A stretch of 64,000 nucleotides of DNA from Trichuris trichiura. Lineage: Eukaryota; Nematoda; Enoplea; Trichinellida; Trichuridae. The DNA is taken from contig JBAJFE010000014.1 in NCBI GenBank assembly GCA_037903355.1, positions 2,976,001 through 3,040,000 of the forward strand, in the 5' to 3' direction. Under the pieces are notes generated by a model, which was not told the DNA's origin, did no database searches, and worked only from the letters and a program-made list of their open reading frames with translations. Positions 43,691-53,440 of this stretch are shown one piece after another (positions within the stretch are counted from its first letter, which is position 1; every line of letters starts with the position of its first letter). The position numbers were made by a program, and so were the translations under genes.

Positions 43691-44033
43691 AATACAATAG
43701 CCGGGAAAGAAGAAAAAACAAATAAATAGAACAAATAGAAATGGATAAAACTGCAATATATATGGAACAAAGAAAGAAAAAGAAAAAAGAAAAAAGAAGA
43801 AAGAAAGAAGAAGAACAATGAATGCAAAATGGAAAAACAGTGATTCAACAACAAAAAAATGTTCGAAACAACCCAACGAAGACACAATCTAGAAACTATA
43901 CGGAACAAGAAAAAGAAGTGCGCTGACAGACTCAAATATAAAAACCTACCAACGGAGAACTTTAAAATGCCCGCTTTAAAATCCTCAGAAACGATAGATG
44001 GTACTCGCTGCCACAAATCATATTTACAACTTA

Positions 44034-44078
44034 AGACCGTTGATGACGGGTTTCGAATGACCCGAAAGCTCCGGAGTC
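44034..44078 (+). ncRNA. Hammerhead-like motif (C3 to U) in PLE copy
   Basis: TTGATGA (44040-44046) in place of CTGATGA, helix II GGGT/ACCC, GAAA (44064-44067), GCT, C, then CGG that can pair with CCG before the core. The mutated first core base probably abolishes activity. Confidence 0.5.
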
Positions 44079-44127
44079 TTTTTATATACATAAACGGGAA
44101 CTATCCGTAATAAATTTCTTCATTATG

Positions 44128-44145
44128 AAAAGAGCATTGTTCTCG
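44128..44145 (+). repeat. 18-bp direct repeat flanking the PLE/palindrome cluster
   Basis: AAAAGAGCATTGTTCTCG here is repeated exactly at 44439-44456, and its first 14 bases also at 43275-43288. The three copies bracket the PLE copy and the palindrome, as target duplications of two linked insertions would. Confidence 0.75.
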
Positions 44146-44256
44146 AAGATATAATGTCTTCGTACGGGACCAAATAATTTCATTTTGGCTTCTTTTGTAC
44201 GGATTTTCTGTGTCCCGTTGAATAAACTTTTATTAATAAACTTTTCTTAATAAAAT

Positions 44257-44298
44257 GTCCGTAGCTTTCGGGTCCGAACTTGACCCGTCATCAGCGGT
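44257..44298 (-). ncRNA. Hammerhead ribozyme, left palindrome arm
   Basis: Mirror copy of the ribozyme at 44325-44366, read on the minus strand, with the same core and helices. Confidence 0.65.
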
Positions 44299-44324
44299 CT
44301 AAGGATTGACGTGTCAATCCTTAG

Positions 44325-44366
44325 ACCGCTGATGACGGGTCAAGTTCGGACCCGAAAGCTACGGAC
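44325..44366 (+). ncRNA. Hammerhead ribozyme, right palindrome arm
   Basis: CTGATGA at 44329-44335, helix II GGGTC paired with GACCC (the strand before GAAA), GAAA at 44354-44357, GCT, A at the predicted cleavage site, then CGG pairing with CCG at 44326-44328. The core is fully conserved. Helix I has three firm pairs. Confidence 0.68.
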
Positions 44367-44459
44367 ATTTTATTAAGAAAAGTTTATTAATAAAAGTTTA
44401 TTCAACGGGACACAGAAAATCCGTACAAAAGAAGCCAAAAAAGAGCATTGTTCTCGTTA

Positions 44460-44885
44460 TAACTTTTCTGTTTTGCATTCATACACTGTTCCACCGGTCT
44501 GAACAAAGCGATGACTGAACCGACTCCAAGAATGAGGTTGTAAGCCTCATAATAACGTTTCGCACGTGAAAATGTCAAAACTTATGAGAATTTTACGCAA
44601 CCCATGGGCGATCGCGGCGGCATTGGTAACCGCGTTCCTGTAAGGTTAATTTAGAGCAATGATAGCGTCAACCTACGACGAACGCCCGGCAAACAGATAA
44701 CACTAATGACCAAAAACTTGGGTACGGTTTTCAAAAAGTTAAAACCGCTTTATTAGTAAAAAAAAATATTCAAAACAGCTAACTGGACTACGTATTCTTT
44801 TGTCCGTCTGGTCGGGCTTATCACAAACCTGTTCATGGCGAGATACCGTCTCATACTTACACACGCATCAGTGGGCAACGCCCGC
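44460..44885. other. Short gap between PLE cluster and duplicated segment
   Basis: No gene or repeat recognised. Confidence 0.4.
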
Positions 44886-44899
44886 ATCTATTTCTTGTT

Positions 44900-45120
44900 G
44901 GTTAACTCTCGCAAATTCTTTACACGTTTTCCCTTCGGCTCGAACATTAGCAAAGAGATTGCCACGTACTGTTCCGAACTCTTTAGCAGATGAAGTGCCG
45001 ACATAAGAAAAACATCGTCAGAAAGCAAAAATGCGACGTTGAGCGAAGCAGCGAAAGGAAAATTTACAGAGCTGAACTTCTGGAAGAAACAGGGCAACGA
45101 CGATGGGAAATATTGGAAAA
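44900..45120 (-). pseudogene. Broken relative of the membrane-protein gene at 51961-52360
   Basis: The minus strand keeps a hydrophobic stretch and the position of the intron, but the acceptor AG of the other copy reads CG here and the second exon ends early. Seen as an alignment by eye; the parent gene itself is uncertain. Confidence 0.3.
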
Positions 45121-45531
45121 AGATACTGTCTATTACTTCCGCTACTTCTTGAAGTAATTAAATAGCGAACGACAACATGATTGTAAAGTACACACTCCCG
45201 TCAAGCTGTGCTTCAATTACAATAACAGAGAAGTGCATTCGTGCTAACGTTAGCAATGGGCCACGATTGGCTTACTATAAACAAAGTTAACGAAAAGTAT
45301 AAAAAGAGCCTATATGCACCAACACATTCGCAGCGACGTGAAGCTTCTCTTTTCCACGCCTTTTCACCGACGTGCAAGCTGTATAAGTGCTGTGATTCGA
45401 TTTGTTCTTCCTTAAATGAGAGGCACGTAAGAAGGCACCTTTCTAGCTGTGCAAGACCTTTTATCCATCCCTTTCCTCAACACACGGCTACCTAAAATGT
45501 TAATAAACACAGCAGCTTCAACCCTCTATAA

Positions 45532-46221
45532 CAGGGGTGGGGAACGCCCAGCCCGCGAAACCATTTTCCGCCCACGCGCTGGGGTACCACACATGGATGC
45601 GAGATTCCGTGAAATGTGATTATGGGAGGTTATTTTTTATAATACGATAAACGTATTGTATGTGAATCCTAGTAAGAACATAAATCTTGCGTAATAAGCA
45701 GAGAGCGTCAGGCTGGCTCGAAAGACTGAGTTGCTGACAGCTCTCTGTCGACAAACCGACATTGTTAGTCCTTGGTGACAAGCAGTAGGCGCCACTGTAA
45801 TGTGTGTGCGCGCATAAGTAGCGTGGACCATTCCTTTGATCGAGATAACGACTGTCCAGCTTGCTAGAGCACTTCTGCCTTTTTTGCTCTCATTAGTCAC
45901 TGGCATCGTTCTCGTCTTCTCATGCTATCGTTCTCATTGGTTTGCGCTGGGCGTCTTCGAAGTACAAAAAGGTTATTTCTTTCTTTGTAGTTGCGATTAT
46001 TTTCTTGACATCTGGGTAGCAGAATTGTCTCAAAATTCTGCCTTTTATCTCAGAGTTTTCTCACCAGGGAAAAGCAGTTCCAAGCATCCCATTGAGGGTG
46101 ACTTAATAAACATACGTGCAAATAAAGCAGGCTGTTTTTCGTTTAAGTATGCTACACGGCCCGCGAACGGTCTTATAAACGTCTAAACGGCCCGCGGCAC
46201 CAAAAGGGTTCCCCACCCCTG
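45532..46221. mobile_element. hAT-type non-autonomous element, complete (690 bp)
   Basis: The ends are CAGGGGTGGGGAACGCC and GGTTCCCCACCCCTG. A perfect 8-bp target duplication CTCTATAA lies at 45524-45531 and 46222-46229. A copy in the opposite orientation is at 58141-58813. The 89-codon frame inside (45906-45637, minus) is shared by both but has no transposase motif, so it is probably a passenger. Confidence 0.95.
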
Positions 46222-46373
46222 CTCTATAACTATAACTTCACAGATAATCGGCTTGATGTGATACTGTTTGAATCTCGCATTTTGCTCTTTTATGCCATAC
46301 CCGTTCAGCGCTCATTGTACAACTTTCGAAAATAATAGCTGACCGTCAGTTGTTATTTGCTTGACGTCTTAGC

Positions 46374-46410
46374 GCTGATGACGGGTAGAGCTCGTAGCAG
46401 AACTTTCCGC
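46374..46410 (+). ncRNA. Degenerate hammerhead-like motif
   Basis: CTGATGA followed by CGGGTAGAGCTCG, but GAAC stands where GAAA is expected and helix II is weak. A GGGACGTACCGTAAAA tail follows at about 46436. Probably an inactive PLE end. Confidence 0.35.
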
Positions 46411-46589
46411 AGTGACAATCTTCTCATTATCAATGGGACGTACCGTAAAAAAATTTATAACTAGTAACTGTCTACCTGTCGCGAAATGCTACGTATTCAA
46501 CGCACATTAAGCTATCCTAGCAGGAAACGTATCCGTCTGCACATCTGGAGATCACCCAAGCCGGCAATCAAATCTTGACAGCACGCTAA

Positions 46590-47016
46590 CCGTTAAGTAC
46601 ATGCCGCATAAAAGTAAACCGAAAACGCCAAGTTTTCTCACTGACGAAACATTTGCCATCTCGTACTTTTCGTACCTCTCGTACTTCAGCGAAGCATTAA
46701 ACATAAAGTTCGGGTATAGGCTTATGATACTCGTAGTCTACGTGAAAAAATTGCTCGTCCAGTTTTCAAAGCCAAAGAATAAACGGGTCTTGTGTGTTGT
46801 TTCCCCACCGGAAGTTCAGGCGACAACTTCAAAGCTGGTCACGTGACCATTACTATATCACCTGAACAATGGCTGACCTAAGCTATTGTTCACTGTGTAC
46901 ACATACGAGCGATGCGTATCAGCAAAGGAACGCTGCACATCTGGAAACAGTTGGCCGTTCTGCTGATTGTTTGCAAGTGCGTTCTATAACCCTGCCGGCC
47001 GTCCTGACCTGCCGTA
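46590..47016. other. Gap before the telomere-type array
   Basis: No gene recognised; an 81-codon frame at 46601-46846 has no domain. Confidence 0.4.
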
Positions 47017-47100
47017 GCCTAAGCCTAAGCCTAAGCCTAAGCCTAGGCCTAGGCCTAAGCCTAAGCCAAAGCCAAAGCCTAAGCCTAAGCCTAAGCCTAA
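47017..47100 (-). repeat. Interstitial (TTAGGC)n telomere-type array
   Basis: Fourteen hexamers GCCTAA on the plus strand, that is TTAGGC on the minus strand, the nematode telomere unit. Two units read GCCTAG and two GCCAAA. It lies about 16.9 kb from the window end and next to the Merlin-derived gene. Confidence 0.95.
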
Positions 47101-47254
47101 ACGTTAACATGACGCGTGTTCGTTGCTGTTGTTGGGTTTTGCAGTTTTGACCGTGAAGCAAACGACAAGAAGCTTGGCGCAAATTAACGTTATTTAGCGA
47201 TCACTGAACACGCAAGCAGTGAGTAACGGAAAAAGGGAAAAAGCGTATGTACTG

Positions 47255-48096
47255 CTAACGCAGGCGCTCAGCCTGACGAAGGCGACGCGTCGATTTCGCT
47301 GCAGGCGCATCCGACGGGTTCACTCGGGGATACCTAATCACGCAGAAGGCGTCAGAGGAAGTAAACGTTAACGCTCGACATACCGTTGACTGTGGCAACG
47401 GCTCTACCGCTGCTGGCTCCTCCTGTCGGGGTGGGTGCAACCGGAGGATAACGTCAAGGATGGCATCGAACGCATTAGCGGTCCCTATACGCCTCCTCCA
47501 CATGAACTCGGACAGGTGCACCGGTGTTGTGGCCAGCGCGTCGGCTGCTAGTTGCCGCAAATATCTGCACCAACGGATTGCGGCCTGCTTACAGATTCCT
47601 GAAACACACATAATCCCGGCAGCAACAACAATTTTCGCGGATAACTACCCAGCTGTTCTACGCAGAACTTGATCGTAGCGTGCCCTTGACTCCAGTGATA
47701 AATAATCTCGATCGCCTTTTTCAGAGCTAACCTTTCGCGCGACCCTGGAAAGAACACATTGCAACTTATATCGGCCACAACTGCAACCTCAATACTAGCA
47801 CACTTACCGCCGAACCACGTTCCCGTGCGTACCGAGAATTCCTTGCGGCAGGACCGTTTGCTGCACCGCCAAGCCATGCCGCCACGACCCAGACGCATGC
47901 CTTGGCAACAAGAGGGGCACATCCTCTCCTTGTGCAGCAGTCCCTTGCCCTGTAGGAACACCACAGCGGCCTTTTCGTCTGGGACTGTCTCCTGCAGCCA
48001 CTCTATGCCCCTCCGTATATTGCGCCTTCTTCGTGCCACCTTCAAGGTTCCTCCACTTGTCGATGGGAAGCTGTTGCTAGAACCCGGGACAGACAT
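47255..48096 (-). CDS. Merlin/IS1595-type transposase-derived protein, N-terminal domain only
   Basis: A 263-residue protein from two minus-strand exons, 48096-47649 and 47598-47255, joined across a 50-bp GT-AG intron. Residues 50-160 match the N-terminal part of Merlin/IS1595-family transposases (ISXO2-like): a zinc ribbon with Cys60, Cys63, Cys78 and Cys83, RKEFSVRTGTWF, then FCVEQLG leading into a helix. The DDE nuclease part that normally follows is absent. Instead there is a Pro/Glu/Ala-containing tail of about 100 residues. The gene is clearly richer in GC than its neighbours and has no terminal repeats that I could find. It may be a host gene derived from a transposase, possibly DNA-binding; a dead fragment is the alternative. 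Confidence 0.7.
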
Positions 48097-48099
48097 AAC

Positions 48100-49635
48100 G
48101 CAGAATGAGATTTACCCTGTCTACCAAGGCACGCCTCAGCTCGGAAAGTTGACCTGCGATGTTTTTCACGAATTCCTACACGACGTTTCAGCTTGAACAC
48201 CTGCAGGCCCCATTGTGTTTTCCGTAACTACAATGCATGCGCACCTGCTGAATTCTATCCTTTCACTAAACCTGACGATAACGTCCGTCCGTTGCGCCGA
48301 TAACAACCATTTATTACGCCGTAGATTTGCAGATAACGCTTTGAAGTAGCCGCCTCAACGTGCGGTGGGGAGACAACATACTAGACCTGAATAAACGTCT
48401 CCCTGTCACAAATAAAAGTAACACCGTAAGCTAGAATGAATTAAAGGAGTCCCTGCGACACATCCTTTCCGTTTTCGATGCGTCAACGAAGTTTATCAAA
48501 AGTCAATCAAAATATTTTTCAATTAAAATTGAAAATAACCTTCTGTACAATTGACGGACGCTGTGCCCACTTGCCACAGCTCACACCGAGAATAATGCCT
48601 TTCACTAACTCCACCCAAGTCCACATTGGGAGGATGAGGCAGAAGAAAATTCTACGTCCAATTTTACCAACGGAACAGGCAACCATATCAGACACTCTTC
48701 TACGTCAAAACTAACTACTGCCACAACTATGTACACGACATCAGGAATGCTCATAAAACATAACTGAAATTTTGCCTAGTACGAACGAAACACTTCACAT
48801 TTTAGGGACGTAGACCTCTCCCAGAACGCCACACATATGCAGAAAATAAAGTAGTACAAAACAGTAAAAGAGAAGAAAGAAAGGTAGTGGAGGAAGTAAA
48901 AGCCCTCCCATTTGTTGGCAGCAACCGAAGTTTAAAACAGTAATCCGCAAAAGTTTGAAGACTTCGCGTTCAGGAGCGTTCCGCATTTACTTTCCAGGAC
49001 TATGCACCCAAGCAAATCGATTAACATTCCATACGAAGAGATTTTAGCATACCAAGAAAAACTATCTACTTTCAATGAAGGACCACTTTGAACTCGAAAG
49101 ACAAAAGGGTTTACTTAGAATTCGCGCGTTTGTTCCGAAATGCTTAAACGGAAGGGACAATATTGGTTTAATCATTGAATCTGAATGAGCGAAACGCAAA
49201 GGACACTCTGCCACAATTGTTCTGCTCAGTGGAACAACCCACGCTGCGAAGTTGGTGTTCAGTTGATTGGAAATCACTCATTATGTAATGAAAAAGACCT
49301 CGCCGTTAGGCAAACGGTAAAAGGTCACACAGGCAAAATTTTAAAACTCTTTGTAATTCATGTTTGCTTAGCAATATACGGTCTATTTTTAAACAGCCAA
49401 CGCAGTTTACCACAAGCAAAGACGAAATATGATTAAACAAAAGCAGTCCTTATAAAAAAGCCTATCGGCCAATCTTTTCAACAGCTTTCTCTGTTGCGAT
49501 TTTGCACACAATTTCATTCTCCTTTTACGAGAAGACCCATCGGTAAGTAAAAACCTCCTCTTCAGATTAACTAAGCAACTCTGCACACCAGCGAATTTCT
49601 ACAGAGCTTTTTGTTACAGACTGTTGGTAATCAAA
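48100..49635. other. Gene-free stretch before the cystatin gene
   Basis: No gene, RNA or repeat recognised. Confidence 0.4.
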
Positions 49636-50571
49636 ATGTTTCTTCTTGTCCTGCTTGCAAGCTTTTTGATAGCGCCAGCAACATGCATGAAAATGCTGGG
49701 TGCTCCAGATACCATTAAAAATCCCGATAATGATAATTCGACTGTGGAAATCGTCAACCACGTTCTCGACGATGAAAACGCCCAACGCTATCTTAATAAA
49801 ACAAGTCCACTCGTTCTTGTACAAGTGCTCGAAGCAACAAGGCAGGTGGTTGCTGGGAATCGTTACCGGGTGACGTTCGCAGCAGGAGAAGCGCGCTGTC
49901 CATCGCAAAAGGTATGGAACTCTACTCTCTTACAGCTTTCCAACACTACGTTTGTAAAACCTTTTAATCCCTCTTAGCACATATCCGTGCGATGCTTTCC
50001 AAAAACTTACTGCGGCTTTACTGTTCATACAAAACCTACATAATTCAATGAGACCATACGCAACTTCCAGCGCATCTTTAAATCTGCCGGTCATTGCGAT
50101 CGTAGACAGCCCCTGTAGAGCATGGCGAACTTGGACTTCTCGCTAGCAAGCTGGGCGCAGATCTTTTCGAAAAGCTGGAAGTACCTTATACACAGGACAA
50201 ACAAATCACTTTGACGAAACGAATTACACTGCTTTTCAGGTGTTAAGCAGGTTTCGTCTGCAAGCATGTCCGCGCTCACGTGCCTATTCTGATGCTCCTA
50301 CGCGCATTTCAGTTAAGAAATAACGCGACTATTAATCTTTTGAACCGTTTGTCGTTCAAAGTCCAGTTGATGAGCAGCATGCAAATCAGAAGTAATCCTT
50401 CCTGTTCTTTAGGGAAGGAAATATAAAGTCAGAAGAGAGAAATGTTGGCTGTTCCGAAATGGAGAAATGAGAATCTACAAAATAGATGTCGTGGACGCCC
50501 CATGGGAAAAGCCACCAAAACAGATACTGGAAAAGCAAGTTGTCTACTCCTTTTACTATAACTCGAAATGA
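49636..50571 (+). CDS. Secreted cystatin (cysteine protease inhibitor)
   Basis: A 144-residue protein from exons 49636-49911 and 50413-50571; the 501-bp intron follows codon 92 in phase 0. Residues 1-17 are a signal peptide ending ATC. All three protease-contact elements of cystatins are present: Gly22 near the mature N-terminus, QVVAG at 70-74 and Pro122-Trp123. Cys88 and Cys103 would form a single disulfide. Cystatins block papain-type proteases such as cathepsins; secreted nematode versions are known to affect host antigen processing, which is only inference here. The start is the ATG giving the signal peptide. A decayed copy follows at 51525-51655. Confidence 0.88.
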
Positions 50572-51520
50572 TGGTCTATGAAGGCAAAGCCTGTACGCAA
50601 AATAAAAATTTCGCTTTAGCATTCCGTTTGAGCATTCATAGAATAGCACCGCATTCACGGTAATTTTTATGAACTCGCGATGAATAATTCCGTGGAAACG
50701 AAGCAACGGAAACATAGAATACGAAATTAAGGGCGCCAACAAACATTACCTGCGACTTAAAACTTGTTTCTGTCTGTTGCTTTACTCTGCGTTGACTTGA
50801 AGCGCCATCTTGGTAGGAGGGAAAGTCGGGAAACGGCCCTTCAAGCCTTTGAAGGAACAGGATGGGCAGCTCTCTGCCGCACACAGTTTGGTAATTATAT
50901 GATGAGGATCATAACCCCAGCTTTTCAATAACCACCTATTCATTGGTCATGGATCAGCAGGGAAATTTGTTGGGAGGCGCATGTTGCCCTTTTTATGCCT
51001 CGCGAGCAATGCAGCATTCTGGAAAAACGATCGCCTGGTGCAGTACAGCGCCATTCTGAGCGGGTAACGAAACCGGGACGGTAAGTAACTTGTGAACAAC
51101 AAATTGCATAACGCAAATGGAACCCTTGCTTAATTCAGCCGTTTACAATCGGTCCATCTGACTATGCTTCTGGTATAGACTTGAGCACTTGCTCAGGATG
51201 GTTCTTCACGTGGTACTTTTAGTACACTGGAGTGCAACCGCAACGGTCCTTGCCAAATTCCACATGCGCTGCAGAAGTTCTTACGAGCTGCTAATATTCG
51301 AATGCTTGGATAACAGCGCAAGAGCGACCCAGCTTCGCACGTCAGCAAGTCTCAACAGAAAATCTGGCTGGTGGATAAACTCTGCCAAGGATAGTTCCTT
51401 TTGCCTAGCTTGTAAGCTTCCTGGCTGCGCAGGTGACATGCACACGAAAGTTCAGTGTCCGTTGTACCTGGTAATAACGCATCCGCTGAGCAAAGTGCGA
51501 ACCGTGCTATCCGTAATATA
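50572..51520. other. Gap between cystatin and its decayed copy
   Basis: No second gene that I can support. A plus frame from an ATG at 51198 begins with a signal-like hydrophobic run and may be what is left of the 5' end of the cystatin copy. Confidence 0.35.
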
Positions 51521-51524
51521 AGTG

Positions 51525-51655
51525 CGTAGTACCCTATTAGTAAAACAAATCCGTTCCTTCTTGTTCAAGCCCTCGAAGCACCAACAAATGTGCATCTTGC
51601 AAATGTCAATCAGCTGACCATCACAGCAGCTGATGCGCGCTGTAGTGGACGCAAG
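51525..51655 (+). pseudogene. Decayed cystatin copy, part of exon 1
   Basis: Reads KTNPFLLVQALEAP...ADARCSGRK, aligning with KTSPLVLVQVLEAT...GEARCPSQK of the neighbouring cystatin, including the donor GT at the same place. The QxVxG loop is replaced by VHLANV, so inhibitory contact is lost. I could not find a convincing signal peptide or PW exon. Confidence 0.65.
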
Positions 51656-51960
51656 GTAGTACCCTAAAAGAGCTCGTTTCTTGTTTTAACATTTCTCTAT
51701 TGCATTCGTACGCTACTCCATCGCTGTTAGCAATGTGTTGATCCATAGGACTGCGACATCGCGATCACAATGGCCCCTACTCATGTTTCGGTCGAGAAAA
51801 TCTCAAATTTGATATATGAATTTACGCAGCCGTTGGAAGACTTCCGTGGTGATCGCCCTTCTCGGAGCTTAATTAAAAACGTAGCCAGCTTCAAGCTTTG
51901 AAGAACGGTAGGCGCACGGTTATACTTAATGGCAAAAGTCCGCGTACGGCTGCTCAAAAG

Positions 51961-52360
51961 TTAGAGCCGCCAGATAAGTAAAAGAAGGCTTTCGAAATGG
52001 CCAGTCAAACTGTGTCTTTTTCCATCCGTTACGTCCAGCTGGCGAGGAAATGTTTTTCCGCTTAGATGCATTTCTAACACAGTTATGCCTATGTACGTGA
52101 GTAACATGGCGTCTAGTCCTTCCGGGTTAACTCTCAGGGGTTCCATTGCACCATTTCCCTCGCAGTTGATGACTAGTAACGAAGTCAGCTGTACTGTTTT
52201 ATCCCCTTTAGCACGCCAGTATGGTAAAAAGAACAACGTCAGAAAACATAAACGGAAGCTTTTGTCGAACGGAAAATGACAATCTATAGAGCAGAACATT
52301 CAAAAGAAATAAGGCAAGGACGACAAATAGACCACGTGATAAAATGGATCGTCTGCTCAT
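51961..52360 (-). CDS. Hypothetical small membrane protein
   Basis: Not recognised. A model with minus-strand exons 52360-52238 and 52188-51961 and a 49-bp intron gives 116 residues. They start with MSRRSILSRG and a strong hydrophobic segment (about 10-29), as in a signal anchor. The rest has no domain that I know. The donor GTTGTT is weak. It lies in the duplicated segment whose other copy (44890-46580) is broken at this place. Confidence 0.3.
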
Positions 52361-53090
52361 TGTGCTACTTCCTGAGCCACTAAATACCAACCGAGAACAG
52401 CGTTGCAAAACAAGGATTGTTTGAATCTTGTGTTTTAACTACAGCTACAGAGCAGTGGATTCGTCCTAATTGCATCAAAAGTGAGGAATATTTTGCTGAA
52501 AACAGATTTATGCAAAAATAGAACATGAGCTTATATGCAGCAACACATTCAGAGCGATGTAGAGCTTTAATTTTGCGCAGCTTTTATCTCCATCGACTCT
52601 AAATGCCCAATACGATTTCATTTCTTCACTTTTATATAAGAGGAAGTGACGGAAGCACCCTTTTAACTCTACAAGACATTTTATCCCACTCTTCATGTTG
52701 CACACAGTTAAATAACATTTCCAAGACGAAAGCAGTCTTGATATCCGCTAGACATAAGCTCACTCAGCATCGGTTTCATAACGTACTTTTTGATTTCCGC
52801 ATTTTGCCCCTTCTATGGCATGCGCATTAAGCACTCTCTACAAAATTAGTGGAATAAATGACCGACCAGCGGCTCCTACTTGCATGACGTCTTATCGCTG
52901 CCGAAGGTTCCGCCGTAAAAATCTTGTTCATTAAAAGATGCCGTCCATTAAAAAATTCTAGAATGAAAGCTTTTCCACCTACTGCAAAATGCTAAGCACT
53001 GAACGCACCGTAAGCCGTAGTAATAGGAAACATACTCGTCTGCACGTTTGAGGATCTTCCAAGCCGGCAATCGAACCCGGATAGTTAAAA
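52120..53090. repeat. Old duplicated segment, copy B (without the hAT insertion)
   Basis: Homologous by eye to 44890-46580. Because it lacks the 690-bp hAT element, it shows the approximate empty site near 52720. Confidence 0.65.
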
Positions 53091-53135
53091 ATTCATAGGA
53101 ACTGGACGGGTTGTTTCTGTACGCTGGCCTTACCA
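53067..53135 (-). repeat. tRNA-like pol III promoter boxes, possible SINE
   Basis: Minus strand: TGGTAAGGCCAG (A-box-like, 53135-53124) and GGTTCGATTGC (B-box-like, 53077-53067) stand about 50 bp apart. A full cloverleaf does not fold by eye. A related B-box region lies at about 46560-46575. This may be a tRNA-derived repeat. Confidence 0.3.
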
Positions 53136-53440
53136 CACGAATATCGTCTGTTACAAAATGTTTATATGTTTAGTTTGCAAAATCATTATAAATGCTTTGC
53201 CTCAGAATTATAGCGCCAGGTTCAAAATTTGAACTCCAACTGAAAACTAGTCCAAGCATAATAAAAAACGCATCTTTTCATGTCAGCATATGCAAAAATG
53301 CGAGCGCGTACTGACGACTTCGGCAAGTTTAAACTGTTAACTAGTTTAAACAAACTTAGAAGTCATTAGTGCAGACTGATCTACTGTCCTCTAGAACAGT
53401 TCTGTTCAAAACGTGTGTGGTCGACGTCTGATCGCGCTAA

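Larger units (their letters stand above)
43289..44127 (+). mobile_element. Penelope-like element, family 1, truncated copy with inverted end
   Basis: The order is an inverted fragment of the element's own tail (43303-43353), the last part of the GIY-YIG protein (about 43361-43640), a purine tract (43690-43830), a hammerhead-like module (44034-44078) and the tail (44093-44127). The 31-nt tail 44101-44131 returns inverted at 43322-43353 with one mismatch. AAAAGAGCATTGTT stands on both sides (43275-43288 and 44128-44141), a likely target duplication. The protein piece (SYNNAK, RGRPIMDP, YNRDQGVDIS) is the same family as 14969-15472. Confidence 0.8.
44183..44440. repeat. Perfect palindrome, 128-bp arms, two PLE ends head to head
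   Basis: The left arm 44183-44310 and right arm 44313-44440 are exact reverse complements as far as I can check, separated by only GT. Each arm is a PLE terminal module reading outwards: ribozyme, a TTTATT-rich spacer, CAACGGGACAC...ATCCGTAC tail. No mutation separates the arms, so the structure is young or kept uniform. An 18-bp direct repeat lies at both sides. Confidence 0.93.
44890..46580. repeat. Old duplicated segment, copy A (carries a later hAT insertion)
   Basis: Apart from the inserted hAT element this matches 52120-53090 along its length at roughly two-thirds identity by eye. Shared landmarks include GTTAACTCTC, CAGCACACATTC-like and GACGTCTTA blocks and AAGCCGGCAATC near the right end. 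It contains a degenerate hammerhead at 46374 and a disrupted relative of the small gene at 51961-52360. Confidence 0.65.

Noticed and set aside
46869..47150. Frame with Leu-Ser repeats
   Set aside because: It is the telomere-type hexamer array read as protein.
53040..53136. Possible tRNA gene on the minus strand
   Set aside because: A- and B-box-like words are present, but acceptor and anticodon stems do not pair; kept only as a low-confidence SINE-like feature.
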